From JBOGNO01 sp050747245 (lineage in GTDB: Bacteria; Acidobacteriota; Terriglobia; Acidiferrales; UBA7541), in contig JBOGNO010000015.1 in NCBI GenBank assembly GCA_050747245.1, positions 52,770-116,769 on the forward strand: DNA of 64,000 bases, written 5' to 3'. Each line of letters begins with the position of its first letter. Position 1 is the stretch's first letter. The notes beneath the pieces were generated by a model, which did no database searches, was not told where the DNA came from, and saw nothing but the letters and a program-made list of their open reading frames with translations. A program made the translations under genes and the position numbers. Below, in pieces: positions 42,980-50,827 of this stretch.

Positions 42980-43704
42980 AACGCCGCACTCTAGTTTCGC
43001 TGGCGCTCGTTCTTGCAGTGCTCTTGGCGCTTGGCTGGTATTTCTTCGGCGGTCAGAAAGTTCCCGCGGGCCAACCGGCGCTCTTCGCTCTCACGCCCGC
43101 CAACTTCTCTTCATTGCGCAATTCCTTCAATGCTGCGAACGGCAACGTCCGCGTGGTCCTGCTTTTTTCTCCCACTTGACCCGGATGCTTGCGGGGGGCC
43201 TCCGCAATCGAACATATCCTCGACGAAAGTCACGATCCCCGGCTGCGCGTTTTCGTCATCTGGGAACCCATTCGCGCTACTGACTGGTCGGCTCCGGGCT
43301 CGATGGTTCTCGGGCGCGTTTCCGATCCTCGCGCCGCGCAATTTTGGGACAAGGATCATCTCTTCGCTACCCGGCTCGAATCGCGCATCGAATCCGATCC
43401 ACTGGAGCCTCGCCCCTCGTGCTGCAAGAATGCCGGCTTCGAGTGGGACGAAGTGGCCATCTACAGTCCCGCCGCCCGCTGGGACGACCGTCTCCCGCGC
43501 GCGGAATATCTCGACGGCCCTGTTTATGTTCTCCGTGATTTATCTCGCGTCATCTCCGATCAGCTCTCTCACGCCGGTGAATCCAAAACCTCAACCGCTC
43601 AACCCCCGCTGCCCGAGTGTGGCATGCCTTACGATTTTCATCCTCGCCGCCGCGCGAAAAGCAACGCCGCGCGTCCGATGAAGAAAGGTTGTGAATGCAC
43701 ATGA
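42976..43704 (+). CDS. Secreted/membrane-anchored thioredoxin-like selenoprotein (UGA codon 68)
   Basis: From ATG 42976 (overlapping the MerT-like stop) the frame runs 242 residues with one in-frame TGA at 43177-43179. Before it come an N-terminal membrane/signal helix (LVSLALVLAVLLALGWYFF) and the strand VRVVLLFSPT. After it come P-G-C and the helix LRGASAIEHIL, the strand RVFVIWEPI, TDW and FWD motifs, a CC pair, and a Cys-containing tail. TGA thus replaces the first Cys of a thioredoxin-type CxxC (U68, C71). The continuing fold and the SECIS-like hairpin make true termination unlikely. A periplasmic redox or metal-binding role in the mer-like cassette is inferred. Conventional callers would split it. 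Confidence 0.82.
43177..43207 (+). promoter_or_regulatory. UGA plus SECIS-like hairpin
   Basis: TGA (43177-43179) is followed after 9 nt by TTGCGG (43189-43194) and CCGCAA (43202-43207), perfect complements around GGGGCCT. One or two further inner pairs are possible. Gs lead the apical loop and the loop starts about 15-16 nt after UGA, within the bacterial SECIS range. Confidence 0.65.
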
Positions 43705-44069
43705 ATGAAACTTGCGGAGAGCGCGACCTCGTTAGCGGCCCCTGGGCATGTCTTGTGTGGTGTCTGCCGGTCGCGCTGCTGATCGTTGGATTTTACTGGC
43801 AAGCAGGCCGCGTGTGGCTGTGGGTTCCCGCTCTCGTGGTTGCGGGCGGCGCCTGCGCTGTGAACGCCCGCCGCTGCGGCCGTTTGCATTGCTACATCAC
43901 TGGCCCACTGTACCTCGGCGCGGCTCTTTACGTTATTCTCGCTGCGTTCGGCCTCCTGCCTCTACAAGCCGGAAAATTCCTGCTCATTGTATTCCTAGTC
44001 ACCGTCTTGGCTTTCGCCGCCGAACTCCTTTTCGGCCGCTACCTACGTCGCGACTCGCCGCCGGATTAG
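43701..44069 (+). CDS. Cys-containing integral membrane protein of the mer-like cassette
   Basis: The frame gives 122 residues from ATG 43701, which overlaps the selenoprotein stop by ATGA; ATG 43695 is also in frame. Three to four TM helices are predicted. Cysteines occur in ETCGE, PWACLVWC, GGACAV and RRCGRLHC, the last like a metal-site loop. Family not recognised with certainty. Its Cys pattern and place in the cassette suggest metal transport or sensing across the membrane. Confidence 0.68.
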   Translation: MNETCGERDLVSGPWACLVWCLPVALLIVGFYWQAGRVWLWVPALVVAGGACAVNARRCGRLHCYITGPLYLGAALYVILAAFGLLPLQAGKFLLIVFLVTVLAFAAELLFGRYLRRDSPPD

Positions 44070-44105
44070 CCTCGCCTGTGAGCTCGCTCTCATGCTGGGC
44101 TTCCG

Positions 44106-45440
44106 TCAACCGGTGGCACGGTCCAGAAGTTCGACCACGTGCATAACTTCCTGCCGCGTGCCGAAAATCTTCGCCCCCGCGCGCAACTGCAAAATGCATC
44201 CCGGATTGGCGGTCACAATCGCCTGCGCTTCTGTCGAGCCCGCGCATTCCATTTTTCCTTTGAGCAGCGCCATCGCCGTCTTCGGCTCCGTCACGTTATA
44301 AACGCCCGCCGAGCCGCAGCACTGGTCCGCGTGCGGCATTTCCACCAACTCGACGCCCGGCACGCTGCGAATCAGCTTGCGCGGCGCCTCGCGAATTTTC
44401 TGCCCGTGGACGAGGTGGCACGAATCCTGATACGTCACGCGCATGGGCACCTCGCGCATCGGAGCGACAATCCCCAGCGCATCGAGGAACTCCGTCACGT
44501 CGCGCATGCGCGACCCAAACGCCGCGGCGCGCTCGCGTTCTTCGCTCTCCGCGCCGAAAAGATGCGTGTACTCTTTGAGCGTTGACCCGCACCCCGCCGC
44601 GTTGGTGATCACTGCGTCGAAATCCTCGCTCAAGAACGCGTCCATATTTTTCTGTGCCAGCTCGCGCGCCACGTCGCGCACTCCCGCATGCGCCGCAAGC
44701 GCCCCGCAACAAACCTGCCCCGCGGGCACGGCGACTTCGCAGCCATTCGCCTGCAGCACGCGGATCGTGGCATCGTTGAGCTGGGTAAAAGTCACCTGCG
44801 CCACGCAACCGGCAAAAAACGCCACGCGCGCTCGCCGTTCGCCGCGCGCCGGAAAAGTTTTCCCAAGCCGCGAGAAAAAAAACTCGCTGTCAATGCGTGG
44901 CAGGAGTTCCGCGCGTTCGCGCATGCCCAGCAGCGCGAGCAGCCCGCTTCCGCGCGCGATGGCCTCGAGGCCCAACCGCTGATAAAGCCGCACCAGCCGC
45001 GCCGCGCACGCGATGCGCTCCGGCCGCGTCAGCAATTTTCTGTAAACAAATTTTCGCAGAAATCTCGCGCGCCGCGGCCGCTTGTAATTTTTTTCGATCT
45101 GCGCGCGCGCCAGCTCCACCAGCTTCCCGTATTCCACTCCCGACGGGCACGCCGTCTCGCACGCGCGGCAATCGAGGCAGCGGTCAATGTGCGTGACGAA
45201 CCCTTCGTCGAGCGCCAGCCGACCCTGATCCACCAGCAACATTTGCCGGATGCGCCCGCGCGGAGAATCCGCTTCGCGGCCCCACAGCCGGTACGTGGGG
45301 CAGTGATTCAGGCACAGTCCGCAATGAATGCACCGCGAGTAATCTTCGTATTCGGGTTTGTCTTCGGCGGAAAATCCGGTGAGCGTTTTCTGGAACGCCA
45401 GCCGCGCTTCGTGCTCGCTCACGGCCAGAGGCGCGGCCAT
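44106..45440 (-). CDS. glcF: Glycolate oxidase iron-sulfur subunit
   Basis: This 444-residue protein has two [4Fe-4S] motifs, CIHCGLCLNHCP near residue 39 and CLDCRACETACP near 90. Two CCG-type domains follow (CCGALAAH near 242 and CCGSAGVY near 390). It carries electrons from the flavin subunits GlcD/GlcE to the respiratory chain. It is the third gene of glcDEF, one bp after glcE. All key Cys are present. Confidence 0.92.
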   Translation of the reverse strand: MAAPLAVSEHEARLAFQKTLTGFSAEDKPEYEDYSRCIHCGLCLNHCPTYRLWGREADSPRGRIRQMLLVDQGRLALDEGFVTHIDRCLDCRACETACPSGVEYGKLVELARAQIEKNYKRPRRARFLRKFVYRKLLTRPERIACAARLVRLYQRLGLEAIARGSGLLALLGMRERAELLPRIDSEFFFSRLGKTFPARGERRARVAFFAGCVAQVTFTQLNDATIRVLQANGCEVAVPAGQVCCGALAAHAGVRDVARELAQKNMDAFLSEDFDAVITNAAGCGSTLKEYTHLFGAESEERERAAAFGSRMRDVTEFLDALGIVAPMREVPMRVTYQDSCHLVHGQKIREAPRKLIRSVPGVELVEMPHADQCCGSAGVYNVTEPKTAMALLKGKMECAGSTEAQAIVTANPGCILQLRAGAKIFGTRQEVMHVVELLDRATG

Positions 45441-45441
45441 C

Positions 45442-46842
45442 TCACAACCCTCCCGCGAATCGCCCAGGAGAAAAAAGTCCGCGCGGGTCGAATACCTGCT
45501 TCACTTTTTGCATCAACGCGAAATCGGCGCGCGGCGCGCCCCAGATGTTCACCCGCTTTTTCAATTCGAGCGGGCACCACGGGATTATCGCGCTCGCTCC
45601 GAGCGCCGTGCACCGGTCGAAAATGTCTCTCGCAGCGAGTTCCAGGCGCTCCATCGCCTCGTCTCTCGATTCCTCCGGCAGCAGCGCAAAATAAATTATC
45701 CCCACTCCGCGCACCAGTGTCGCATGAGCCAGCTGGCATGCTTCCGCCGCGCGCTTCAATTCCGGCAGAAACCTTTGGACTTCCGCGGGCAGCGCGCTGA
45801 TCTTGAAAATCGTCGTCGCTGGCGAACATTCCTGCAGCATCGCGAAACATTCCCGCAGCCGCCCCCACACTTTGGGCCGCCGGTTATCTCCGAGGACCGC
45901 CACGTCCTCGGCCGCACATTCCGCCGCGATTTTTTTCAATTCACTTTCGCACCTTTCCAGTACGCGTTCCGTGCCGCCATAAGCCGCGGCAACGATCCAC
46001 TTGTCTTGCGGGAACCACGCGCCCGGCTCTTCAAGCGCGACGCCCAGAGTCGTCGGGCTGCGCGTCGCGAATATCTTGGCAAGCTCCGGACTCAGAATTT
46101 CCAGCGTCAGCAGCGGCACGGCGGATCGCGAGACGCTCCTTCGCATTCCCAACGCCGCTTCCGCGGTCGCAAACGCCGCGAGGAATCCCCGGCTCGCATG
46201 TGGCAGCGGAAATGTCTTGAAATTCACGCGCGTGATGATTCCCAGAGTTCCCAGCGCGCCGATCATCAATTTGTGCAGGTCGTAGCCGGTCACGTTTTTC
46301 ACCACGCGCCCGCCGCTTTTTGTCAGCACGCCTTCGCCGGTGACGAATTCCATTCCCAGCACGTAATCCCGCGCCGTGCCGTAAAATTGCCGCAGCGGCG
46401 AATCCACTCCGCTTGCGATCGTTCCTCCCACGGTTGTCGCCGCCGTCCACGGCACCGCCAGCGGCAAAAATTGCCCGTGCTCCTCTAACTCCTTCGCAAC
46501 TTGCGCGAGCCCGATGCCCGCTTCCACGCCGAGGGTCAAATCTCCGGGATCATACGCGGCGATGCGGTTCATGCGCGTCATGTCCACCGCGAGGTCGTAT
46601 CGCTCGGGCGGCATGCCCATCGAAAGTTTCGTGCGCGCTCCGCACGCGAAGATCGCCAGCTTTTCCGCCGCCGCGAATCGCGCGAGCTCCGCCACTTCTT
46701 CGCTCGTTCCGGGCCGCGCCGCCGCGCCCGGGAGCATGCCATCCACCTCGTAGGCCGCAAGCTCTTCGTCGTCGCAGATCAAATTCGCCGTGCCGACAAT
46801 CTCCGCGATCCGCGACGGCAGAATTTTCGCGGGAGCGTTCAT
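45442..46842 (-). CDS. glcE: Glycolate oxidase FAD-binding subunit GlcE
   Basis: This 466-residue FAD-binding type-4 protein starts at MNAPAKILPSR, overlapping the glcD stop by ATGA. The FAD fold carries ACGARTKLSMG near residue 71 and PWTAATTVGGTIASG near 125. The ending is DPRGLFSPGRF. It is a little longer than E. coli GlcE (350), with an extended middle domain. It functions with GlcD and GlcF. Confidence 0.88.
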   Translation of the reverse strand: MNAPAKILPSRIAEIVGTANLICDDEELAAYEVDGMLPGAAARPGTSEEVAELARFAAAEKLAIFACGARTKLSMGMPPERYDLAVDMTRMNRIAAYDPGDLTLGVEAGIGLAQVAKELEEHGQFLPLAVPWTAATTVGGTIASGVDSPLRQFYGTARDYVLGMEFVTGEGVLTKSGGRVVKNVTGYDLHKLMIGALGTLGIITRVNFKTFPLPHASRGFLAAFATAEAALGMRRSVSRSAVPLLTLEILSPELAKIFATRSPTTLGVALEEPGAWFPQDKWIVAAAYGGTERVLERCESELKKIAAECAAEDVAVLGDNRRPKVWGRLRECFAMLQECSPATTIFKISALPAEVQRFLPELKRAAEACQLAHATLVRGVGIIYFALLPEESRDEAMERLELAARDIFDRCTALGASAIIPWCPLELKKRVNIWGAPRADFALMQKVKQVFDPRGLFSPGRFAGGL

Positions 46843-48272
46843 GCCCGCGCCGTGCCCGCAATCGGCAGCGGCCTGACGCGCACTTCGCCGCATCCTTTTG
46901 TTGTCGGAAATATTTTCGCCGGATTCAGGAGCCCGCCGGGATTGAACGCGTCGCGCACGTGCCGCATCACGTCCAATTCCGCTTCGCTGAAGAGCAGCGG
47001 CATCAGGCGGTCTTTTTCCATTCCCACGCCGTGTTCGCCGGTAATCGCTCCGCCCGCCGCCACACAGTGGGCGATAATTTCATCCGCCGTCGCCACGGCG
47101 CGCTCGAACTGCGTTTCGTCCCGCGCGTCGAACAAAATAATCGGGTGCAGGTTGCCGTCTCCGGCGTGAAAAATGTTGCCGATCTCGAATCCGTATTTTT
47201 TGCCGATTTCGTCGATGCGCCGCAAAGTTTCCGGCAGCCGCGTCCGCGGAATCACGCCATCTTGCACGTAATAAGTCGGCGAAAGCCTCCCCACGGCGCC
47301 GAAAGCGTTCTTGCGGCCTTTCCAGAGCAGTTCGCGCTCGCGTTCATCCTTCGCCACGCGGACTTCTCTCGCGTGATGCCGCTCGCAAATCGCGCGCACT
47401 TCTTCTTTCTGCCATTCGACCGACTCGCGCAATCCATCGACTTCAATCAGCAGCACCGCCGCGGCATCGAGCGGAAACCCCGCGTGCACGAACGCTTCGA
47501 CCGCGCGCAGCGTCCATCCGTCGAGCATTTCGCAAGCCGCCGGAGTAATCCCGCTCGCCGTCAGGCTCACCACCGTTTCTGTCGCGTCGTCCACGGAGTC
47601 GTACACCGCGAGCAGCGTCTTCACCGCTTCGGGCAGGCGCACCAGCCGCACCGTAATTTCCGTCACCAGCGCGAGCGTTCCCTCCGATCCCACAAAGAGC
47701 CCGCACAAATCGTATCCGGGAGCGTCCACCGCCTTGCTTCCGATGCGCACCGTTTCGCCCGTAGGCATCACCAGTTCCATCGCCAGCACGTGATTCGTCG
47801 TCACGCCATAGGCCAGCGTGTGCGGCCCGCCGGCATTTTCCGAAACGTTTCCGCCAATTGTGCACGCTTTCTGGCTCGAAGGGTCGGGAGCGAAGTGCAG
47901 CCCCGCGTGCTCGACCGCCATCGAAAGGTCCAGGTTCACCACGCCGGGCTCGACCGTCGCGCGCTGGTTCTCGATGTCAATTTCCAGGATGTGATTCATC
48001 CGCGAAAAAACCATCAGGATGCCGCCCTGCCGCGCCAGCGCCCCGCCCGAAAGACCCGTCCCCGCCCCGCGCCCCACCAGCGGAATCTTGTGCCGGTTCG
48101 CCAGCTTCACAATCTTGACGACGTCTTCTTTGTTCGCCGGAAACACCACGCACTGCGGCTTCGCTACTTCGACCGAGCCGTCATATTCGTAGAGCAGCAG
48201 GTCCTCGCGCTTGCTCAGCACGTTTTCCGCGCCCACCGCCCGCTCCATCTCCCGAATTATTTTCTTGTCCAT
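46839..48272 (-). CDS. glcD: Glycolate oxidase subunit GlcD
   Basis: This 477-residue FAD-linked oxidase has the PP-loop GRGAGTGLSGGAL near residue 65 and CTIGGNVSENAGGPH near 137. HAGDGNLHP near 371 and GEHGVGMEKDRLM near 410 form the flavin/substrate region, and the ending is FNPGGLLNPAKIFP. It oxidises glycolate or D-lactate-type 2-hydroxy acids. First gene of the glcDEF operon, divergent from the glyoxylate/glycerate genes. Confidence 0.92.
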   Translation of the reverse strand: MDKKIIREMERAVGAENVLSKREDLLLYEYDGSVEVAKPQCVVFPANKEDVVKIVKLANRHKIPLVGRGAGTGLSGGALARQGGILMVFSRMNHILEIDIENQRATVEPGVVNLDLSMAVEHAGLHFAPDPSSQKACTIGGNVSENAGGPHTLAYGVTTNHVLAMELVMPTGETVRIGSKAVDAPGYDLCGLFVGSEGTLALVTEITVRLVRLPEAVKTLLAVYDSVDDATETVVSLTASGITPAACEMLDGWTLRAVEAFVHAGFPLDAAAVLLIEVDGLRESVEWQKEEVRAICERHHAREVRVAKDERERELLWKGRKNAFGAVGRLSPTYYVQDGVIPRTRLPETLRRIDEIGKKYGFEIGNIFHAGDGNLHPIILFDARDETQFERAVATADEIIAHCVAAGGAITGEHGVGMEKDRLMPLLFSEAELDVMRHVRDAFNPGGLLNPAKIFPTTKGCGEVRVRPLPIAGTARA

Positions 48273-48945
48273 TTAGCCCTTGCTGTGTGACTCGCGCATC
48301 CTCCATTTGTCATGCTGAGCGCGCCGCGGCCGGCGCGCCTTTTGCGTCCCGGGTGGTTCTGCGGGACGAAGCATCTCTCTGACGCACGATTCCGTTCCCG
48401 ATTCTGGGTGCCCCATCCTTTCGCCCGCCGCCTTCTGGCGGGAAAGGGTGGGGATTTTCACATCGCGCCACCTCGGCTCTTCATTTCCCCTATCTGATTT
48501 CTGACAGCTATAGTGCCATCCTTCGCTACATGTTGCCGCGTGTGTCATCCCTAGGCCCGAGCAGCGCGATGTTCACGCCTCGCTCTCCGTATCGCGTGAA
48601 AATCGTGCGTCTTGGCGAGGGCCGAATGAATCTCGGCGCCGGCACGGCGGAAACCTCGGTCCACTTTCGAGCGTTGCCATTTGCAGGTCAGCAAATCATT
48701 CTATGACTTCTAACTTCTAATTTCTGCTCTCTTCGGCCACTATAGTCGCGCCCTTCACCTCGCGTCAACGCGCGCCCAACCAATTGTGCGAGCAGCGTTC
48801 CCGTTAGTGATCGTGTCATCCCGAACGAAGTGAGGGATCTGCTTTTGTCTGTGTCTGAGCAACCGCAATGTCAATTCTTGAAGTGGTATCATCCTCACAT
48901 CAGGCTTCAACAATTGGCGTCTGGGTGATACTGAGGTTAAATCTC
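48273..48945. other. 673-bp gene-free region with intergenic hairpin repeats
   Basis: I see no credible gene. The stretch 48307-48388 begins TGTCATGCTGAGC and ends GAAGCATCTCTCTGACG. It holds two hairpins: GCGCGCCG/CGGCGCGC (loop CGGC) and GTCCCG/CGGGAC. Near 48815 is TCATCCCGAACGAAGTGAGGGATC, a motif of the same intergenic style. The rest looks like decayed repeat sequence. Confidence 0.55.
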
Positions 48946-49386
48946 ATGAAACTAAAATTAAGCACTGCGATTTTTCTTTTCTTCTTACTCCCGTTCGGAA
49001 ACTTCAAAGGCGCGGAAAATCCAGAAATGTGTTTGTGCCAATTCAAAGCTCCCGCGTACCCACAAATTGCTCGGCTCGCTCACATCACAGGTGACGTCCA
49101 TATCCACCTCACTTTCGATTCCGAAGGCAACGTTCTCAAAATCGGCGATCCCGAAGGATCTCGATTTCTCTACCAGGGCATCACCGATGCATTGAAGAGT
49201 TGGCGCTTTTGTCCTTCGTCGAATCATGATGCGAACCGCGAATTGACCATTACTTTCAGATATCAGCTTGAGGGGGATGGAGGTGATGGCTGGGCGTTTA
49301 CTGATGTGAGTTTCAATTCGCCAGCCACCGTGGAGATTACGACGCGCCCACCTGCAACCGAGACGAAGAAATCAGTCCACCACTGA
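48946..49386 (+). CDS. Exported protein with a stand-alone TonB C-terminal-like domain
   Basis: From ATG 48946 the frame gives 146 residues. A signal peptide (LSTAIFLFFLLPFG) is followed by a domain whose layout matches the TonB C-terminus: YPQIARLAHITGDV, then VHIHLTFDSEGNV and ITDALKSWRFCP. It lacks the N-terminal anchor for ExbB/D and the Pro-rich linker of energy-coupling TonB. It may be a periplasmic adaptor, common in Acidobacteriota as single domains. GAGG lies about 10 nt upstream. Confidence 0.7.
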   Translation: MKLKLSTAIFLFFLLPFGNFKGAENPEMCLCQFKAPAYPQIARLAHITGDVHIHLTFDSEGNVLKIGDPEGSRFLYQGITDALKSWRFCPSSNHDANRELTITFRYQLEGDGGDGWAFTDVSFNSPATVEITTRPPATETKKSVHH

Positions 49387-49842
49387 TACGAATCGTCGCT
49401 TCCCCTCTAGATACTAGCTTGAAGGCTCAAGCCGTGAGGGCCACTTTTCCACAGTTTCCAGAGGTTGTAGTACCCAATAACACCCTTCTCGAACCTCCCC
49501 AATTGTGCTATCCTGAATCGGTTTCGCGATGCTCGTTTCGCTCTCTAGACATCGCCGCCAGCCTTCCGCCAAACCCCAAGACAGCAAATCAGCCCAAATT
49601 CTAATCGAGACACACCCAGAAACAAGATTGCCCCTAAGTTATAGAAAACAAAGGAAAGTCGCATTTTCTAATCGAGACACATATGTCTGTTTGGGATTCG
49701 GCACTCTCCAATTCAGCCGTCCCCTCGGGGCGGTAGCGAACACGGCGCCCGCAGACTTCCGGCTCCAACTCGCCGCCCGCGTTGACACCCATCGGAGATA
49801 TGTGCTACTGACCCTCTCTCCGAAACGCATCCGAGGTGCAGC
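49387..49842. other. 456-bp gene-free region containing dispersed repeat copy 2
   Basis: Besides the repeat at 49598-49691 I see no gene or clear terminator. ORFs over it have no recognisable motifs. The promoter of the glyoxylate reductase/glycerate kinase pair should lie near its right end; TTGACA at 49782-49787 is a -35 candidate without a clear -10. Confidence 0.5.
49598..49691 (+). repeat. Dispersed repeat, copy 2 (paired with 37605-37700)
   Basis: The segment 49600-49629 is identical to 37608-37637. Conserved CTAAGT and GAAAACAAA follow. A second TTCTAATCGAGACACA begins about 68 bp later (49667), mirroring copy 1. Both copies lie in gene-free DNA. Confidence 0.75.
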
Positions 49843-50826
49843 GTGAACAAACCGAAGGCCTTATCCACGCGTCCGCTTTTCGAAGCCGCGCGCAAAATCC
49901 TGAATGAAAATTGCGAAGTGGACTACTGGATGCCGCCCGAGCGCATCTCCCGAGCCGAACTTCTCAAACGCGTCGCCGACAAGGACGCCCTCGTCTGCCT
50001 CCTCACCGAAAAAGTTGACGAAGAGCTTCTCTCGAAATCTCCGCGCCTGAAAATCGCCGCCACTGTTTCCGTCGGCTTCGACAACATTGACGTCGCCGCC
50101 TGCACGCGCCACAAAGTTGTCGCCTCGAACACGCCCGGAGTCCTCGACGACACCACTGCCGATTTTGCGTGGACGCTGCTGATGGCCCTTGCTCGCCGCT
50201 TGCCCGAAGGCGAAGCCTGGATGCGCTCCGGCACCTGGCCCGGATGGGATCTCGATCAACTGCTCGGCGCGGATGTCTGGGGAAAAACGCTCGGCATCCT
50301 CGGCTTCGGACGCATCGGCCGCGGCGTCGCCCGCCGCGCGATGGGCTTCAACATGCGCGTCATTTATAACGACGCGATTCGCGCCTCCGCCGAAATCGAA
50401 AGAGATTTGCGCGCGGAATTCGTGGAGCGCGATCGCCTGCTCGCCGAAGCGGATTTTATTTCCGTCCACGTTCCACTGCTTCCGGAGACGCGCCACCTGA
50501 TTTCGCGCGATACGCTTTCGAAAATGAAACCCACCGCGTATCTCATCAACACTTCGCGCGGCCCGGTAGTGGACGAAGCTGCGCTCGCCGAAGCGCTCGC
50601 GGCGAAAAAAATTGCCGGCGCCGCCCTCGACGTTTTTGAAAATGAACCGAAGGCGAATTCCGCTCTCGTCGCGCGCAAGGACGTGATTCTCACTCCGCAC
50701 ATTGCCAGCGCCTCCGTTGAAACGCGCACGAAAATGGCGGTGATGGCCGCTTCGAGCGTCGCCGCCGTTCTCGCCGGCAAGCGTCCGCCCAACGCGCTCA
50801 ATCCCGAAGTTCTGGAGTCGAAATAA
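49843..50826 (+). CDS. D-isomer 2-hydroxyacid dehydrogenase (glyoxylate/hydroxypyruvate reductase)
   Basis: This 327-residue enzyme starts at GTG. The NAD(P)-binding motif is GILGFGRIGRGVA near residue 151. The catalytic triad is Arg in NTSRGP, Glu in ENEPKA and His in TPHIASAS. Similarity to GyaR/GRHPR-type enzymes suggests reduction of glyoxylate or hydroxypyruvate to glycolate or glycerate. It is one bp from the glycerate kinase gene, and divergent glcDEF makes glyoxylate, so the cluster forms a coherent C2/C3 acid route. Confidence 0.85.
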   Translation: MNKPKALSTRPLFEAARKILNENCEVDYWMPPERISRAELLKRVADKDALVCLLTEKVDEELLSKSPRLKIAATVSVGFDNIDVAACTRHKVVASNTPGVLDDTTADFAWTLLMALARRLPEGEAWMRSGTWPGWDLDQLLGADVWGKTLGILGFGRIGRGVARRAMGFNMRVIYNDAIRASAEIERDLRAEFVERDRLLAEADFISVHVPLLPETRHLISRDTLSKMKPTAYLINTSRGPVVDEAALAEALAAKKIAGAALDVFENEPKANSALVARKDVILTPHIASASVETRTKMAVMAASSVAAVLAGKRPPNALNPEVLESK

Positions 50827-50827
50827 A

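Noticed and set aside
43013..43681. A 222-codon plus-strand frame bypassing the TGA at 43177
   Set aside because: It is a different frame with Ser/Pro/Arg-rich sequence and no fold. The frame containing TGA has the thioredoxin pattern on both sides, so a frameshift model is not needed.
46413..48290. A 625-codon plus-strand frame
   Set aside because: Antisense to glcE/glcD; the composition is Arg/His/Pro-rich with no motif. The minus-strand genes have full family motifs.
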